64,000 bases of DNA, from contig NC_092188.1 of NCBI RefSeq assembly GCF_043641665.1, positions 16,017,704 through 16,081,703 on the forward strand, read 5' to 3'. Under the pieces are notes generated by a model that was not told where the DNA came from, made no database searches, and saw only the letters and a program-made list of their open reading frames with translations. The translations under genes and the position numbers were made by a program. Source of the stretch: Enoplosus armatus (taxonomy: Eukaryota > Chordata > Actinopteri > Centrarchiformes > Enoplosidae). Below, piece by piece: positions 38,880 to 50,165 of the stretch (positions within the stretch are counted from its first letter, which is position 1; every line of letters begins with the position of its first letter).

Positions 38880-39485
38880 ATTTAATCAATGCCTTGGCTT
38901 GCTTGTTTTAAGAATGATTTCCAATTATTTCCATATTGGATACCATTCCCAGTCTGACTTTAAGGAGAAAAAAAGGCCACTATAGCAAAAAAAAAACAGG
39001 CAATTGGAAAGCTAGCTTGTCACAAATAATTTGGACTCTGCTGCTCAGAATATCATTACGAATGAGATAATGTTTCCTGTAGAATTCTCATATTGCAAAT
39101 TTAGCCCTTTGTGTTATTTTACAGCTACTTTAGCCATCAGAAATTATGTTAAATGCCTTTGGGATTAAGCCTAATCATTAAAACCATATGCCAACATGTC
39201 AAAACAGCATACATTTCAATGGGAATGTCAAGTATGTACTGTTTGAGATGCATTGTTTTCTGACCGACAGTGTTGACTTAGCCTTGGAGTTCTTTTACAA
39301 GCCATCTAACTCCTGTCAGTACAAACAAAATACATAGAACTAATCAATGCATCCATTCCCACACCCTACTGGCTACCATTAATCCAATGAGTCAGCAGGT
39401 CAATAATCAATAGCTAATGATTGGCAGCAGAGTTTGCTAATCAGGGTTTGATTGGCTGAATGAGTCCATGGGGAAAGGCTTTAGC
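38880..39485. promoter_or_regulatory. Long candidate conserved noncoding region before exon C
   Basis: About 600 bases with few homopolymers other than two A runs and many TAAT/ATTA cores. The densest part is 39380-39470: ATTAATCC (Otx/Pitx type), ATGAGTCAGCA (AP-1/Maf type), CAATAATCAATAG, GCTAATGATTGGC and TTTGCTAATCAG. Best candidate enhancer in this intron by texture alone. Confidence 0.35.
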
Positions 39486-39654
39486 CTTTTTTAATGCTAT
39501 GGTGCTTCACATAGTTTTTCAAAGCCACATATGAACTGTGGGAAAATGTCTGTCTGATTTATTTGTTTTATGATGTTGACCTCCATGATGCTCACCAATG
39601 TGGAGTTAGCTACATAACAATATCAATCCCTCTGATGGTATTATTTTGTTTTAA

Positions 39655-39770
39655 TGGTAACCTTTATCCAGAGAAGGTCAAAGGATCATGCTTGTTATTA
39701 CCTTGCAACACCAGAAGTTAAGCAGAAGTTAAGTGCCTTTCTAAAGGGCACCTCAACACCAGTTTTCTTT
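39655..39770. repeat. Decayed fish dispersed repeat just upstream of exon C
   Basis: AACCTTTATCCAGAGAAGG, then GAAGTTAAGTGCCTTTCTAA and AGGGCACCTCAACACC resemble the widespread fish repeat segment 'tttatccagag...aagtgccttgctcaagggcacctc'. It lies within about 70 bases of the exon C acceptor. GAAGTTAAG is duplicated here (CAGAAGTTAAGCAGAAGTTAAG). Confidence 0.45.
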
Positions 39771-39837
39771 TAAATGATTTTACCACCAGGAAATAACTTT
39801 GATATATGGCCTAAAAAGCTCTCTGTCTCTCTTTTAG

Positions 39838-40018
39838 GGTCCCAGGTGTAACCATTGCTACAGATATAATCTGCGGCTTCCCTGGTGAGACTGAGGAAGA
39901 CTTCCAAGAGACAGTAGACTTGGTGAAACTCTACCGATTCCCAAGTCTCTTCATCAACCAGTTCTACCCCAGACCCGGTACACCTGCCGCCAAGATGGAG
40001 CAAGTGCCAGCACATGTG
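39838..40018 (+). CDS. cdkal1: CDKAL1 exon C: end of radical SAM domain, GFPGET motif
   Basis: Third visible exon. Its first base completes the Arg codon begun in exon B; 60 full codons follow, starting [20 protein letters not shown] and ending [14 protein letters not shown] is the glycine-rich signature shared by methylthiotransferases of the MiaB/RimO/MtaB group. [19 protein letters not shown] is the family's 'Y-S/P-x-RPGTPAA' block, which closes the radical SAM domain before the TRAM domain. I recall human CDKAL1 as almost the same, with ETDQDF where this protein has ETEEDF, so changes are conservative and surface-like. The acceptor is CTCTTTTAG, the donor GTGAGT, and the exon ends in phase 0. 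It reads straight into exon D (AHV then KKQRTK), the same junction as in human. Confidence 0.96.
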
Positions 40019-40737
40019 GTGAGTGTTGACAAGACTGAGCTGAGTGAGACAGAGACTCCTTTACTACTAGTCATCTGATGTATCTGATTTGGCCTTAATT
40101 TGGCTGCTCATGTGTGAAAGTGATAGAGATGTGACTGTTGTGATGTGGCCACATTGGTAGCTCTATTCACTTTACCTTTACACACAATTTACAGAATACA
40201 GTATGTTTGTCAGCACAAAGCCTTTAACAGACAATAACTTAAGTACCTTTAGTGCAGGACTGTAAATTATGTTTTGTGATCTCACAAAATGCTGTTTGAG
40301 ACAAAGCAGAAAACGTGACCTGACTAACAGCAATGCTATCCAGACACAGTATATACACAATTGTCTACCGACTTCTGGCTCTTTTTCTTCTGTTTTCTTT
40401 GGTTTCTTCAGTAAGATGATTCTTATTTTACATGTCTAATGCAGACGATTTTGTCAAAGCCTTATTCTTCTTCTTAAAAAAAATTAAAAACTAAATGATT
40501 AATCAAATTACAGCTTGGAATATAACAGAAGCAGTAATACATGTATGCATATACTATACTGTAAGTGCACACACAAATGTGCATGTGTGTGTATTGAGGA
40601 AACACAGGCTGGCCTCCTGTCATCTGAAAATGTAAAAGCCTGTTCTAGTTCTGTCATGACTTCTGTATGAATTTTAATATTATATAATCCTGAAAGACGT
40701 GTGTGTGCGAGAGTTACGGTGTCTCACTGTCCTTTTT

Positions 40738-40754
40738 AGACAGACAGACAGACA
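40738..40754. repeat. (GACA)n short repeat
   Basis: Four GACA units. Confidence 0.85.
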
Positions 40755-42840
40755 CATACGGTACACATGCTGTATTAATGTTTAAATGTTAAATCCTGCA
40801 TTTGAGTTAAACATTTGCTGCTGGCGGTTAACTGGGACCAGAAAATCCAGATTTGTTCAAAGTTGAGAACAACTGGGCGGACTAAGTTGGCAATTGATTG
40901 TGATAGGAAAAGACATCTGTCAGTCAAGCAAACATGCCCCAAAACATAGTCTTGAAGCTGCAATATTTCCTTGAATTAACTATTATTATCAGAATTGACA
41001 CAAAGAGAGGTGGGATTTTGCTAGATTGAGATAGTAACGTTGTGTTGATCTTTTAAGGTATTTCAAAAGAGAGTTTCAAAGTATTCTTCGCTTGACTTCA
41101 ACACAAGTCAGAGGTTTCTTGGAGCCAAGATTGAAAGGCCTTAGTCGAGTAGAGTAACTGCAACACATTGTGTCATGGTGGTTGCTGCTTCATTCTTATT
41201 GTTTTCTGTTTAACCACACAACTCTTGACTCTCTTACTCTCTTTCTCAATCTGCTGCCAAATGAATGAAATAGTGCCTAATGAAGCCATAATTGTTATGA
41301 AAGGTGTGTGTAAGAGAGAGAGTAAATGCGAGAGAACTGCAGATTGAACACGTCACCATCAGCAGTGTTGTCTTGACCCCTTTGCCTGATAGGTTTCTCA
41401 GCTACATCATTATTTGGCAGAGCCACCGACATCTATAATGTAATTGTAAAACGTAAATTAAGAGAAATGTTACTTATGACCATTGATACTGTCTATAGCC
41501 CCCGCAGTGTAACAAACGTGCTTAATGCTCATTATGTTCATTATGCTCATCTCTTACCATGGATTGATGCACATTTATACATACATGTTTTGTTCAAATG
41601 AAATTTTGTTCCTTGTTTATTTAATTCTGCTAAATAAGCAGAAAGAATTGCTGCTTAATTAGCACTTGCTAAATAACATACTTTTCCATTGGCCAACCCA
41701 CTCAAAGTAGGCCCATTCATAGTTGCTTACTTATATCATTACTTGCATCCACATTTAATCATGTTGCACTGTTGCATCATGTTATTTAAATAAGAGCATC
41801 CCTATTCCCCAAGAAGTTGAAAAACATTTGTATGCAACAGTTCTCACATTATTGAATCTTAAACATGGGTGCATGCTACTTGTGCTTGAAATGTTTTTCT
41901 TTGACCTTTTTTCTTTAGTTTGACCTCCTACATTATGCTGCATGCTATGCTATATGTTCTGTCTCTTCTTGCATTTGCACTCTCTCACTCTTTACCATCA
42001 AAGTGTTGACACATCTCTTTCAAGTGGAGTGTCTTCATAAGTCATTCTCTTTTTCCCTCCTCCCTCCTATCTCTCTTCACTCTCTGAGGAGAAGCTGAGA
42101 GTGTCTTAGAGGGATCAATCCCCAGACAACCACATCACTGCTTCTCTTCTTATCTTTTTCCCCTCTCCTGTCTTTCTCCTCCATCTGTCTCATCCGACTT
42201 TTATTGTTAGCGGTTGGATGTCAGCACACATCTATCCCAGACATCATTCCACAGGCAGCTCTTTGATTGTCAGACTGTGGCATATTGCTGGTTCCTGTGG
42301 AAACCTTTTCTATTGCCAAATCAGCCCTTTTTTAACATATCAAATTATTTTAATAGTTTTATAGTTTATTTAATGACTGAGCTTTGTGCTAAATCACAGA
42401 TTAAGCATTGTGAGGTGCATTGTAAATTGTCTGAAATGTGCAGGCAACAAAGGGGAGGTGTGTTTCACTTGAGCAATTGTTTTTTTTTTTTTAACTGCCT
42501 AGAATAAGATCTCCATGATCACATTGTCATCCTGCAGTTTCGCTGCTTATCTAAATGTTTAAGTTAATTATGAGTATATTTGTGCTCGACAGAGAATAGT
42601 AAAAGGTGAGAGAGAGAGAGTCGGAATAATATGTTAGGGTCCCTGTAACCAGTACACCTGCTTCTGTGGTTAAAGCCGCACACAACATCACATCATCAGT
42701 CAGCATGCACCTGTTCTTACACATACACACACACACACACTCAGCGAGTGGTGGCAGCTAGGCGACGTCTAGGCCATGTAGGGTCAGTCATTAATAAAGT
42801 GCACCAGATGGTTTGTCTGGAACACAACTGTGTTGAATAG

Positions 42841-43020
42841 CCACGGGAGGGATGGATGGAGAACTAGATGGAGTAGGAAGCAGAGACAGAAGGAGGTCTG
42901 AGAGAGAGCAAGAGAGGGAGAGAAGGTAAGCAAGGAGGGAGGATGGGAAGAAAAGCTAAAAGGTGGAGGGAGATGGATGGAGGAGACAAAGTGAGACAAA
43001 AAGGAAAAGCTACAGGGACA
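42841..43020. repeat. Purine-rich tract
   Basis: About 180 bases of mostly A and G on the plus strand with GGATGGA, GAGAGAG and GGAGGGA units; the minus-strand 115-codon frame is its low-complexity reading. Confidence 0.8.
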
Positions 43021-44454
43021 TGGCCATTGAGGGACCTGAAGGGGCACCACCCCCCTTAGAAATGTAAATGGCCACCATGAGTGCTCACCTACTAAATGTG
43101 GCAGCTGATGAAGTTTAGTCAATCTCACCATTTGGCAGTGGTGAAGCTGGTGGTCTATGTCTATCGTACATTAACCTTAAAATATAGCACACTGCTCTTT
43201 AAAAGCAAGTGCAGATATTTACGTTTTCTTATCAGTATGGGATGCCTACATGACAATTTGCCTTTTCCAGCACCACTATTAACAGGAGGCCAAGCAGAGT
43301 TTCAGACTCACCATATTTCATTCATCGTGATTGTAGTACCGACACTGTTGTCAGTGATTTAGTGATCTTCAATGTATTTTACCTTTCAAGACAAATGATC
43401 TAAGGTAGTTTTGGACTTAAAAGCAGGTAGGTGTGTATTGTTGTGCAGTGTAGGTCATTGCAACAGTGGAGCATGTCTAGAGGAGGGCATTTGGTAGGAA
43501 GTGGTTAGGCATGTCCACAGGCTTTAGTGTCTTGACAGCAGTGGACATTCTGTATGATGAGCTGGTAAATTGAACTGCCAATACACCCCTTTCTCCAGAA
43601 TGTCACACGGCTTATGTAAGAGTGTGTGTTTAGGGTAATGGACAGGGAAAGATCATGAAGATTGAAGGAAGTTGGTATGAGACAGATTCCCACGCAGCAC
43701 AAATGCAGAAAATGATGTAAAATATAGAAACTGAGGTTGGCCTAAAGAGTAATTGTCATTATATAAAAGTAACAATAAAGAGCAGACTCAGTTAGTGTGG
43801 CCAAGTTGTTTTTCCACATCAGTCATTTTGTTATTTGAGCACATAGTTGGCTGGTAAAGTAGCTACAACACACCCTAAAAGTGTGTAAAAACTTTTTTTT
43901 TTTATTACTACTAATATTTGCTCATGTGTATAATTGGTAATACTGATTTTTTTATTTTGATGATAATACATTAAGACATATTGTTTTGCTTCAGCAGTCT
44001 GACTTCCAGCCATGCCAAAAACCCATATTTGAATAGAAAAAACACACAGACAGCTTTGTCTCAGTAAGTCAGTGAGTGAAGCAGAGAAAACACATAGAGC
44101 TGGATAGGGTCCAGCTGTGATGTGGTCCAGGTGTTTTGGGGTATCTGTAGGTCTAACTTATTACCTATTGTAATAGATGATATATTGGAGAATGCAGGAT
44201 GGAGGGGAGAGCAGAGGCAGATGGAAAGAATAGGAGACCACAGGGATGGAGGGATGGAGGGAGCATGTTGAGAATAAAGGGATGTGAATGCTATTAGCTT
44301 GGATCTCCATAATCATCCCCCGGTGACTAGAACTTAGCCTTGATAAATGGACTTGCTGAGTGGAGGGTGTGTGTGTATGTGTGTGTTGGGGTGTCTATTG
44401 CTATGCAAGAAAGAGTTGAGAATGAGCATCTGCTGGAGAGAAAGAGGGGAAAAA

Positions 44455-44620
44455 AGTGATAGAGAAGGAGATTAGCTGTTCTAGTGGGACAGTGATTTTA
44501 ATTTCCCCAGGTTGTAATTGGTTAAGAACTCCATTACCCACAAGGCACCATTGTGGCAGCTGTCAAAGTGAAACACCTGGCCAGCCACTAGTAGCTCCAT
44601 CCCCTAGCTTCATGATAATT
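44455..44620. promoter_or_regulatory. Candidate regulatory block with SOX and MEIS-type motifs
   Basis: Contains GTAATTGGTTAAG, CCATTGTGG (SOX type, 44548-44556) directly followed by CAGCTGTCAAAG (E-box overlapping a MEIS/TALE CTGTCA), and ACACCTGG (E-box). The sequence is complex and unlike the flanking purine and CA tracts. Confidence 0.3.
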
Positions 44621-45832
44621 TATCTACGCCTGGACACACACACAAACACTTGCACAGACACACATATGCATGCCTTTTCCCCTCTCCGTCTCAAATGCAG
44701 ACACTCTCTCATACACTGATCAGGGGAGATAATAACACTTGACTAAAGGCAGTCTAACAGGTATTAAGGTTGAGTTAATGGTTAAGTTGCTGTCTGGGGC
44801 CAGGTAGGCCTGAACTTGATTAATGAGGACCTAGGACTAACAGTGGAAGGGATAACACATTGCATTTATAATGATCACAGTTTTTGCTTGCCACATTCAA
44901 ATGCATTGTTTTTTACCTGAATAGATCATCAGTATGCTGTTCATGCAAGAGTTAACTAGCTGAAGGGACGGAGAGTCACGATGTTCTGCAGGGTCTAAAA
45001 AAGAACCACATAAGTGTAGATTTATAGACTGCTGAGTTTGTGCTACTGCTGTCATTATCATCATCTTCACACACACAGACGCAAGGTTCATGTTTTTTCC
45101 ATCTGTAAGCATCGGATATAATTTGTCACTTAGAGCATACAGTATTTTCCAGAATGGATTTTTACTCGTATACTTGCTGGCCATTTGAACACTTTGCTAC
45201 ACTTTTGAGTACATTAAAAACATGTTTTAATGGTAATAATGATGGTTTTCCACTGTTGGCATGAGAATAAATATTAATTAAAATAAAGTCTTTACATTTC
45301 CTCTGATAGTATAACTTTGCTCTATCAGGTATTGTCTTAATAGACAAAAAAGAACAAGATTTTACTAAGGGCACTCAACTGAAACAAAATAGTGCACAGT
45401 TATTTAGATTTATATTGATTGTAGCCACTATATGTAACTGTTTTACTGGCCTGAATTTGCCTTAATGACATGACAAAGTCACTTAAAGTTAGTAGTCTCT
45501 TCTGATGCAAAGTGAAGAGCAGCTTTAAGGCATTTCATATATGCTGAGTGTGATCATACCTCATATATACACATTCCTGTGTCCATTTAGCATATCACTT
45601 TGCCTGACCTTGATCAGGGAAACAAAATGAAATGTTCTGTGTTAACAATTTACAATATATGGCTTGTATAAACCTTAGTCAACAGAACATGCAGCAGATC
45701 TGACACATCAACATAGTTGGAACATTTTATGTCTAGTGACTTCTGTAGAGAGAGAAAGGTCTCGCACACACATCACCAGCATAACCATTGTGACCACTCT
45801 CGTTGTGATGCTTCAGGAAGTGTTAATCCTTC

Positions 45833-45861
45833 GCGCGCACACACACACACACACACACACA
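45833..45861. repeat. CGCGCG then (CA)n
   Basis: GCGCGC joined to a CA run of about 23 bases; alternating purine-pyrimidine throughout. Confidence 0.9.
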
Positions 45862-46709
45862 TGCCGTGGGTGTAGGCTCTATGGCACTAACATCTGTCTG
45901 TCATTAGGGAAAGACAGACGGGCACATACTAGTGAGCCAGAAGCTCATACAGTACAGGCTAAGGCAAGATCACTGTTACCTTGCCTCACAACACACTCGC
46001 ACTCCGGCATACTGACATGCATGTACTTGCTCATATAGACACACACAGACACACACACACTTTTCTATGCCTCATGTCATAGAGTCACGCGTTAAGCATT
46101 TTTCTCTGAAATACACAAACATTAAACCAAGAGCAGGACCTTGCTGGTTGTGTTGGCTTGCACACATAAAATACTGTCTTACAAACAGCCTTTGCAACCC
46201 CTGAGAGAGTGTTTTTGCAGTTGGCTTCTCACAGAACTGACAACTTAAATCTACACACACACAAACATCTTATGAGTTTTGAATTTAACTTCAATCACCT
46301 GCAGACTGCATGCACAGTTTCAGATTTCTTTTTAGTCTCAAGTTGCTGGTGATTTTGACTAAAATATTACTTTTAAGAAGCTGCCAGTCTGAAGACAATC
46401 ATATCTTTGTCAGGGTAATTGCACTCATGAATTTCTTCACAGCATTGTGCAGATATTCCTACTTTACATGAAATAGTTTTATGTGGAACAGCAGTGTTTT
46501 TATGAAGTTATTTGTGTGTTATTGGCAGCAGAGTGTGTGCTCCTGCGTACACCGCTCCTGTATGTGTTTGGGATCTGTGTATGAGTACAAGTGTATACAT
46601 CCATGTAATGTCACTTCCCGTTAGACGCAGCATCCGTCTCTGGCGGCAACAACAGATGGATGTAATGGTAACAACCATCGTTCATCATCACCACGGTGAC
46701 AGGTCCACA

Positions 46710-46710
<1 letters not shown>

Positions 46711-46741
<31 letters not shown>
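46711..46741. repeat. (AC)n microsatellite
   Basis: Pure AC run of 31 bases. Confidence 0.95.
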
Positions 46742-46743
<2 letters not shown>

Positions 46744-47334
46744 GGCTTTGCATTGCTGGGCTGTCACTAACACAACCTCGATGGCATGCTAGATTAATTT
46801 TTCTGGTTGATGGACTACACATACATGCAAGCGCTCACACACACGTGCAGCACACTAATAAAGCTCTTAGAGACGGTATGACCACCTGAATCACTGACAT
46901 TTAACAAGGTGATCTTAGTGCAGCTTTTACATAATCTTTTTTTGGTGCAGATTTCAGGTCAGTATTAGAAGAATGTTGCAGTTGTATTTTTGCAATGTAA
47001 CATTTTTTTGTGATTTAATCAAGTAGGATTTAATCAATGTTGTATGGAAAGAGATGGGTGTATTTTCGGAGAAGTATTGGAAAGTAAGGGCATCAAGTAA
47101 TTATTTATATAAAATAACTACTGTAATCCAGGTTTACAAATGCAGTGCAGAGTTTAATAAAGTCTTCCTGTCTTTTCATTGATGGTTGTTTTCATCAGTT
47201 GTGCAGTCTCAAATTGTATATGGTACAGCACCTTTACAGAGCATGAGTGGCCTATTTCAACCTCATCTTGCTTCATATGAGCAACATTTACACATCTCCC
47301 CAGTGCTCTGCTAGTGGCTACTGATTAATTCCAC

Positions 47335-47490
47335 AGGTGCAACTTGGGGTGTAGTTTTTGCTCAAAGGCACCCCAACAGCAGCTGTTGTGGGATGATGAG
47401 AATATTTCTCATTTACTTGCCATCAATCAGCTTTTTCCACACTAGTCTAGGGACTTTAAACTGAGGATCTTGCTATCAAAAATGTCCACC
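47335..47490. repeat. Second decayed copy of the 'caagggcacctc' fish repeat
   Basis: TTTTGCTCAAAGGCACCCCA, then CAGCAGCTGTTGTGGGATGA, GAGAATATTTCTCATTTACT, and GACTTTAAACTGAGGATCTTG followed by AATGTCCACCTCCTAACACC follow the order of a common fish repeat ('ttgctcaagggcacctc...gctgttg..gagag...ctcattcact...gggacttgaaccgggatc...cctaacc'). It overlaps the repeat near 39.7 kb only in the 'ggcacc-ccaacA' part. Confidence 0.45.
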
Positions 47491-47909
47491 TCCTAACACC
47501 CATGTAAGTGGCAACATTACTCTAGAAAACTACAAGACCTGAGGATAACAAGTAATACGTTGATGTTTCCTTCATTCATTTCTGTGATTCCTATGGATCT
47601 GTCTTTCTCTCATAATTATGTATCTGTTCTGTAATCTGTCTTGTTCTCTATCTCCTTTTGCCTTTCAGTTAGCTCGGCCTTTGAATTATCTTGTATTTGG
47701 AATGTTTTCACACCTTTGTCCATTTTTAGTGTACAGCATGTGTTTGTGTAAGTCAATGTGTGAGCATGTGGTGTGTGTGCTTTCGTAGGCGGGTGTGTGC
47801 TACTGCACTGGGTAAATTCTGTTGGGAGCTTATAGGGGGTTGAGAAATCCTTACCTGCGGTTACATCTGTCTTACAGTTCCACATACACAGCTGACCATC
47901 ACCAAATAC

Positions 47910-48005
47910 AGAGTGATGATGAGAGTGATGAAGGGATGGAAGGAGGAGAGAGAGAATGCTGTTGAGGAGAAATGATGAGAGAATTGCTCTCACCTAAGGT
48001 GCTCC

Positions 48006-48040
<35 letters not shown>

Positions 48041-48485
48041 GAGACATTGTGGATCCTGTCCGGCTTATAAGGGGGAGGATTGGTGAGAGAGTAGACAGTA
48101 TGATTAGTATGAGTATTCCTTCACTGTAGAAAAACACAGGGAGCGAGGGAGAGGTAGAGCACTGTGGGATACGTGGAAAGGCAAAGAAAACGAGAGTAAA
48201 GAGGATTTGGAGATTCTGGAGAGCCCTTTGGCAGAGAGAGCCAGAGGGAATCGGGTAAAAAAAAGGATGGTAGAAGGACAGGGCCAATGATTACAGGATT
48301 GTATGGATCACAAGAGCCCTGGGTGAACAGAGAGTAAGAGATGGGTAGAAATGCAGCGTGGGGAAAAAAAAGAAGTGAAGGTATACACAGATAGAGGGAA
48401 TGGAGAGGAGGGCAAGGAGCTATGAGAGGTGCAGTGATGAAAGGATGGGCCTCACTAGAGACAAAGAACAACAAAGTCAAGGAGT
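47910..48485. repeat. Long purine-rich tract with pure (GA)n run
   Basis: More than 500 bases with a strong A/G excess on the plus strand, including a pure GA run at 48010-48037. The minus-strand frames of 97 and 119 codons here are Leu/Ser/Pro-rich readings of this bias. Confidence 0.8.
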
Positions 48486-48954
48486 ACAGTTACCACCCCG
48501 TCCTAATACCTTTATTTCACCTTCGTTTCCTCATATTTGCTGTTTACTTTTCTTGCCACATCTTCTCTTTTCACTTTGTTTAGCATTCCTTTTGTAATTT
48601 GGCCTTTCCACTCTTCCCGTCTAAGGACATTGGCACAGCCTGTCCATCTTTGTCAGCTTGACCACACATAATGTATGTATGAATAGATTTTGTCTTCCTT
48701 CTCTGCCTCCTCAAGCTGCCTTTGCCTATCCTGAAGCTGCATTTGTCTGTCAAGCTGTAATGATGCCTGTGTATGATAGCAAAGCGACTTGTTAGTTGTC
48801 TGCTCCATATGTACAGATCCAGCCTAAGGGCATTGAATCCAGCTCCTTTACATACACTGCAAAAGACAGAGAGGGAAAGAAGAGGAGAGAACATGGCAAT
48901 GAATGTATGCTCCCTTTAGCTACAGTAGCATATACATATATCCTTCCCCTTTAG

Positions 48955-49170
48955 CCAGACATGGCCTAATCAGCGAGCTAATTAGCCCTTTTTGTAACTG
49001 CGTTGGCCTCATGTAACTGATTGCATTAACAATTGCCACACATCAAACAGTCATGTCTCATGCTTGTGCATCTCTTTACACATTAAGGACATGCAAGGTT
49101 AAGGCCAGACTTTGAGCGGGAATGAAATAAGAAAATTAGGAATATTTTCCGCCACAGCTGGTGGGCAAAT
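48955..49170. promoter_or_regulatory. Candidate regulatory block with GCTAATTAGC palindrome
   Basis: GCTAATTAGC at 48977-48986 is a perfect 10-bp palindromic homeodomain site. CCTAATCAG, GCATTAACAATTGCC, ACATTAAGGAC and CCACAGCTGGTGGG follow in about 200 bases. It lies 560 bases upstream of exon D. Confidence 0.33.
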
Positions 49171-49727
49171 AAATGTTCTCTGCTCATTCCATATTTTATA
49201 GATTTAATGAATTACTGTGGGCATTGTTCTCAGCCATGGTGATTGTTTCTGTTTAAGTGACCCAATAAGTTAACATGTGTAAAACTGTACTGTATGTCCA
49301 TATTTATACCATATGTCATTTTTTTCCATCTGTGACACATGTTATGGAAATTGTCGTGTTAAAATGTTCATGTCAACACTAGACAGCATCAGGTTTTCTA
49401 ATTGCTACAACAGACAAGCAGAAGAGCATGAGGAAAGGCCAAAGAACAATATTTTAGATCATTAGTGTTGTTGGGAAATGTATGAAAAATAAGCTATATG
49501 AAATATATAAACCCTGATCAGTGTAACTGACAGCACCTATGAATGGGCATGTATGAAATCATTAATATAAAGTGTAAAGTGTTTTTTATACACTCCGCTA
49601 TGTAAGATTAAATCTATATTAAGTGATAATCAAGCTCCAGCTTTTTTTGTTGGATCTGTATTATACATGCATTATATGAGTGGCTTTTAAACTTAAAATT
49701 AATTTAAGTCTTTTTGATTGTCTACAG

Positions 49728-49790
49728 AAGAAGCAGAGGACTAAAGAGCTGTCACAACTTTTCCACTCTTACAACCCCTACGACCACAAG
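49728..49790 (+). CDS. cdkal1: CDKAL1 exon D: linker into the TRAM domain
   Basis: A small 63-base exon of exactly 21 codons in phase 0/0, reading [20 protein letters not shown] plus K. I recall the human counterpart as KKQRTKDLSRVFHSYSPYDH plus K, so identity is high. It follows the end of the radical SAM domain and forms the basic linker leading to the tRNA-binding TRAM domain, which should begin in the next exon beyond the window. The acceptor is TTGTCTACAG, the donor GTAAGA. The exon starts AAGAAGCAG directly after CAG, so CAGAAG makes a NAGNAG tandem acceptor: use of the second AG would drop one Lys without changing the frame. A 63-base exon depends on good splice sites, and both fit consensus. 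Confidence 0.93.
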
Positions 49791-50119
49791 GTAAGACGTC
49801 TTTCAGTGTTTGTTCTTTGATCATTCTCCTAGTTTACATGTCTGCGTCTGTCTGTCAGCTGTTTCACTTTTGTCCTTAAAATGTGCTGGTCTTTCTCACA
49901 GTGAACTATTTTATCTGCCTATTTCTCAATGTGGAGACCCCTGAGTATTCTCATTCACCTCTAGACCAGAAGCCTTCACTTGACATCAGAAGTAGTTATA
50001 GGTCACCATCACCGTATTGTCTTTATGGCTGTGATGAGTTTTTTGTCTCCTCAAGATGGATGCCTCTTGTCAGCAATCTAGTGGATGAGGAGACCTGAAG
50101 TGTTTGTTCCTGATTACAT

Positions 50120-50165
50120 TGTGTGTGTGTGTGTGTGTGTGTGTGTGATAAAGAGAGAGAGAGAG
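50120..50165. repeat. (GT)n followed by (AG)n
   Basis: GT run of 28 bases, ATAA spacer, then an AG run; 330 bases downstream of exon D. Confidence 0.95.

Larger units (their letters stand above)
19264..39837 (+). other. cdkal1: CDKAL1 intron between exons B and C (20.6 kb)
   Basis: The largest complete intron in the window: GTAAGA at 19264, CTCTTTTAG ending at 39837. No exon recognised. It holds a repeat with an internal duplication (about 21120-21640), the longest GT/GC tract (23431-23552), two touching hairpins at 23963-24008, a purine-rich tract at 27600-27745, blocks that look like conserved noncoding elements (26270-26470, 29030-29300, 32640-32880, 33120-33310, 34960-35260, 35940-36160, 37540-37700, 38150-38290, 38880-39480), dinucleotide tracts near 29.75, 30.88 and 32.9 kb, and a decayed fish dispersed repeat just upstream of exon C (39655-39770). 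Confidence 0.85.
40019..49727 (+). other. cdkal1: CDKAL1 intron between exons C and D (9.7 kb)
   Basis: GTGAGT at 40019, TTGTCTACAG ending at 49727. No exon recognised. Contents: a short GACA repeat near 40738, purine-rich tracts at 42841-43020, 44165-44290 and 47910-48485 (the last includes a pure GA run), CA tracts near 45.84 and 46.71 kb, a decayed fish dispersed repeat at about 47335-47490, and regulatory-looking TAAT-bearing blocks at 41250-41430, 44455-44620, 44740-44880 and 48955-49170. Minus-strand open frames of 115 to 119 codons (42784-43131, 48121-48480) are low-complexity Leu/Ser/Pro readings of the purine tracts, not genes. Confidence 0.85.

Noticed and set aside
42784..43131. 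115-codon minus-strand open frame
   Set aside because: Low-complexity reading of a GA-rich tract; no family resemblance.
48121..48480. 119-codon minus-strand open frame rich in Leu/Ser/Pro/Phe, with signal-peptide-like stretches
   Set aside because: It is the translation of a purine-rich simple tract read on the opposite strand; the neighbouring frame 47994-48287 is open for the same reason.
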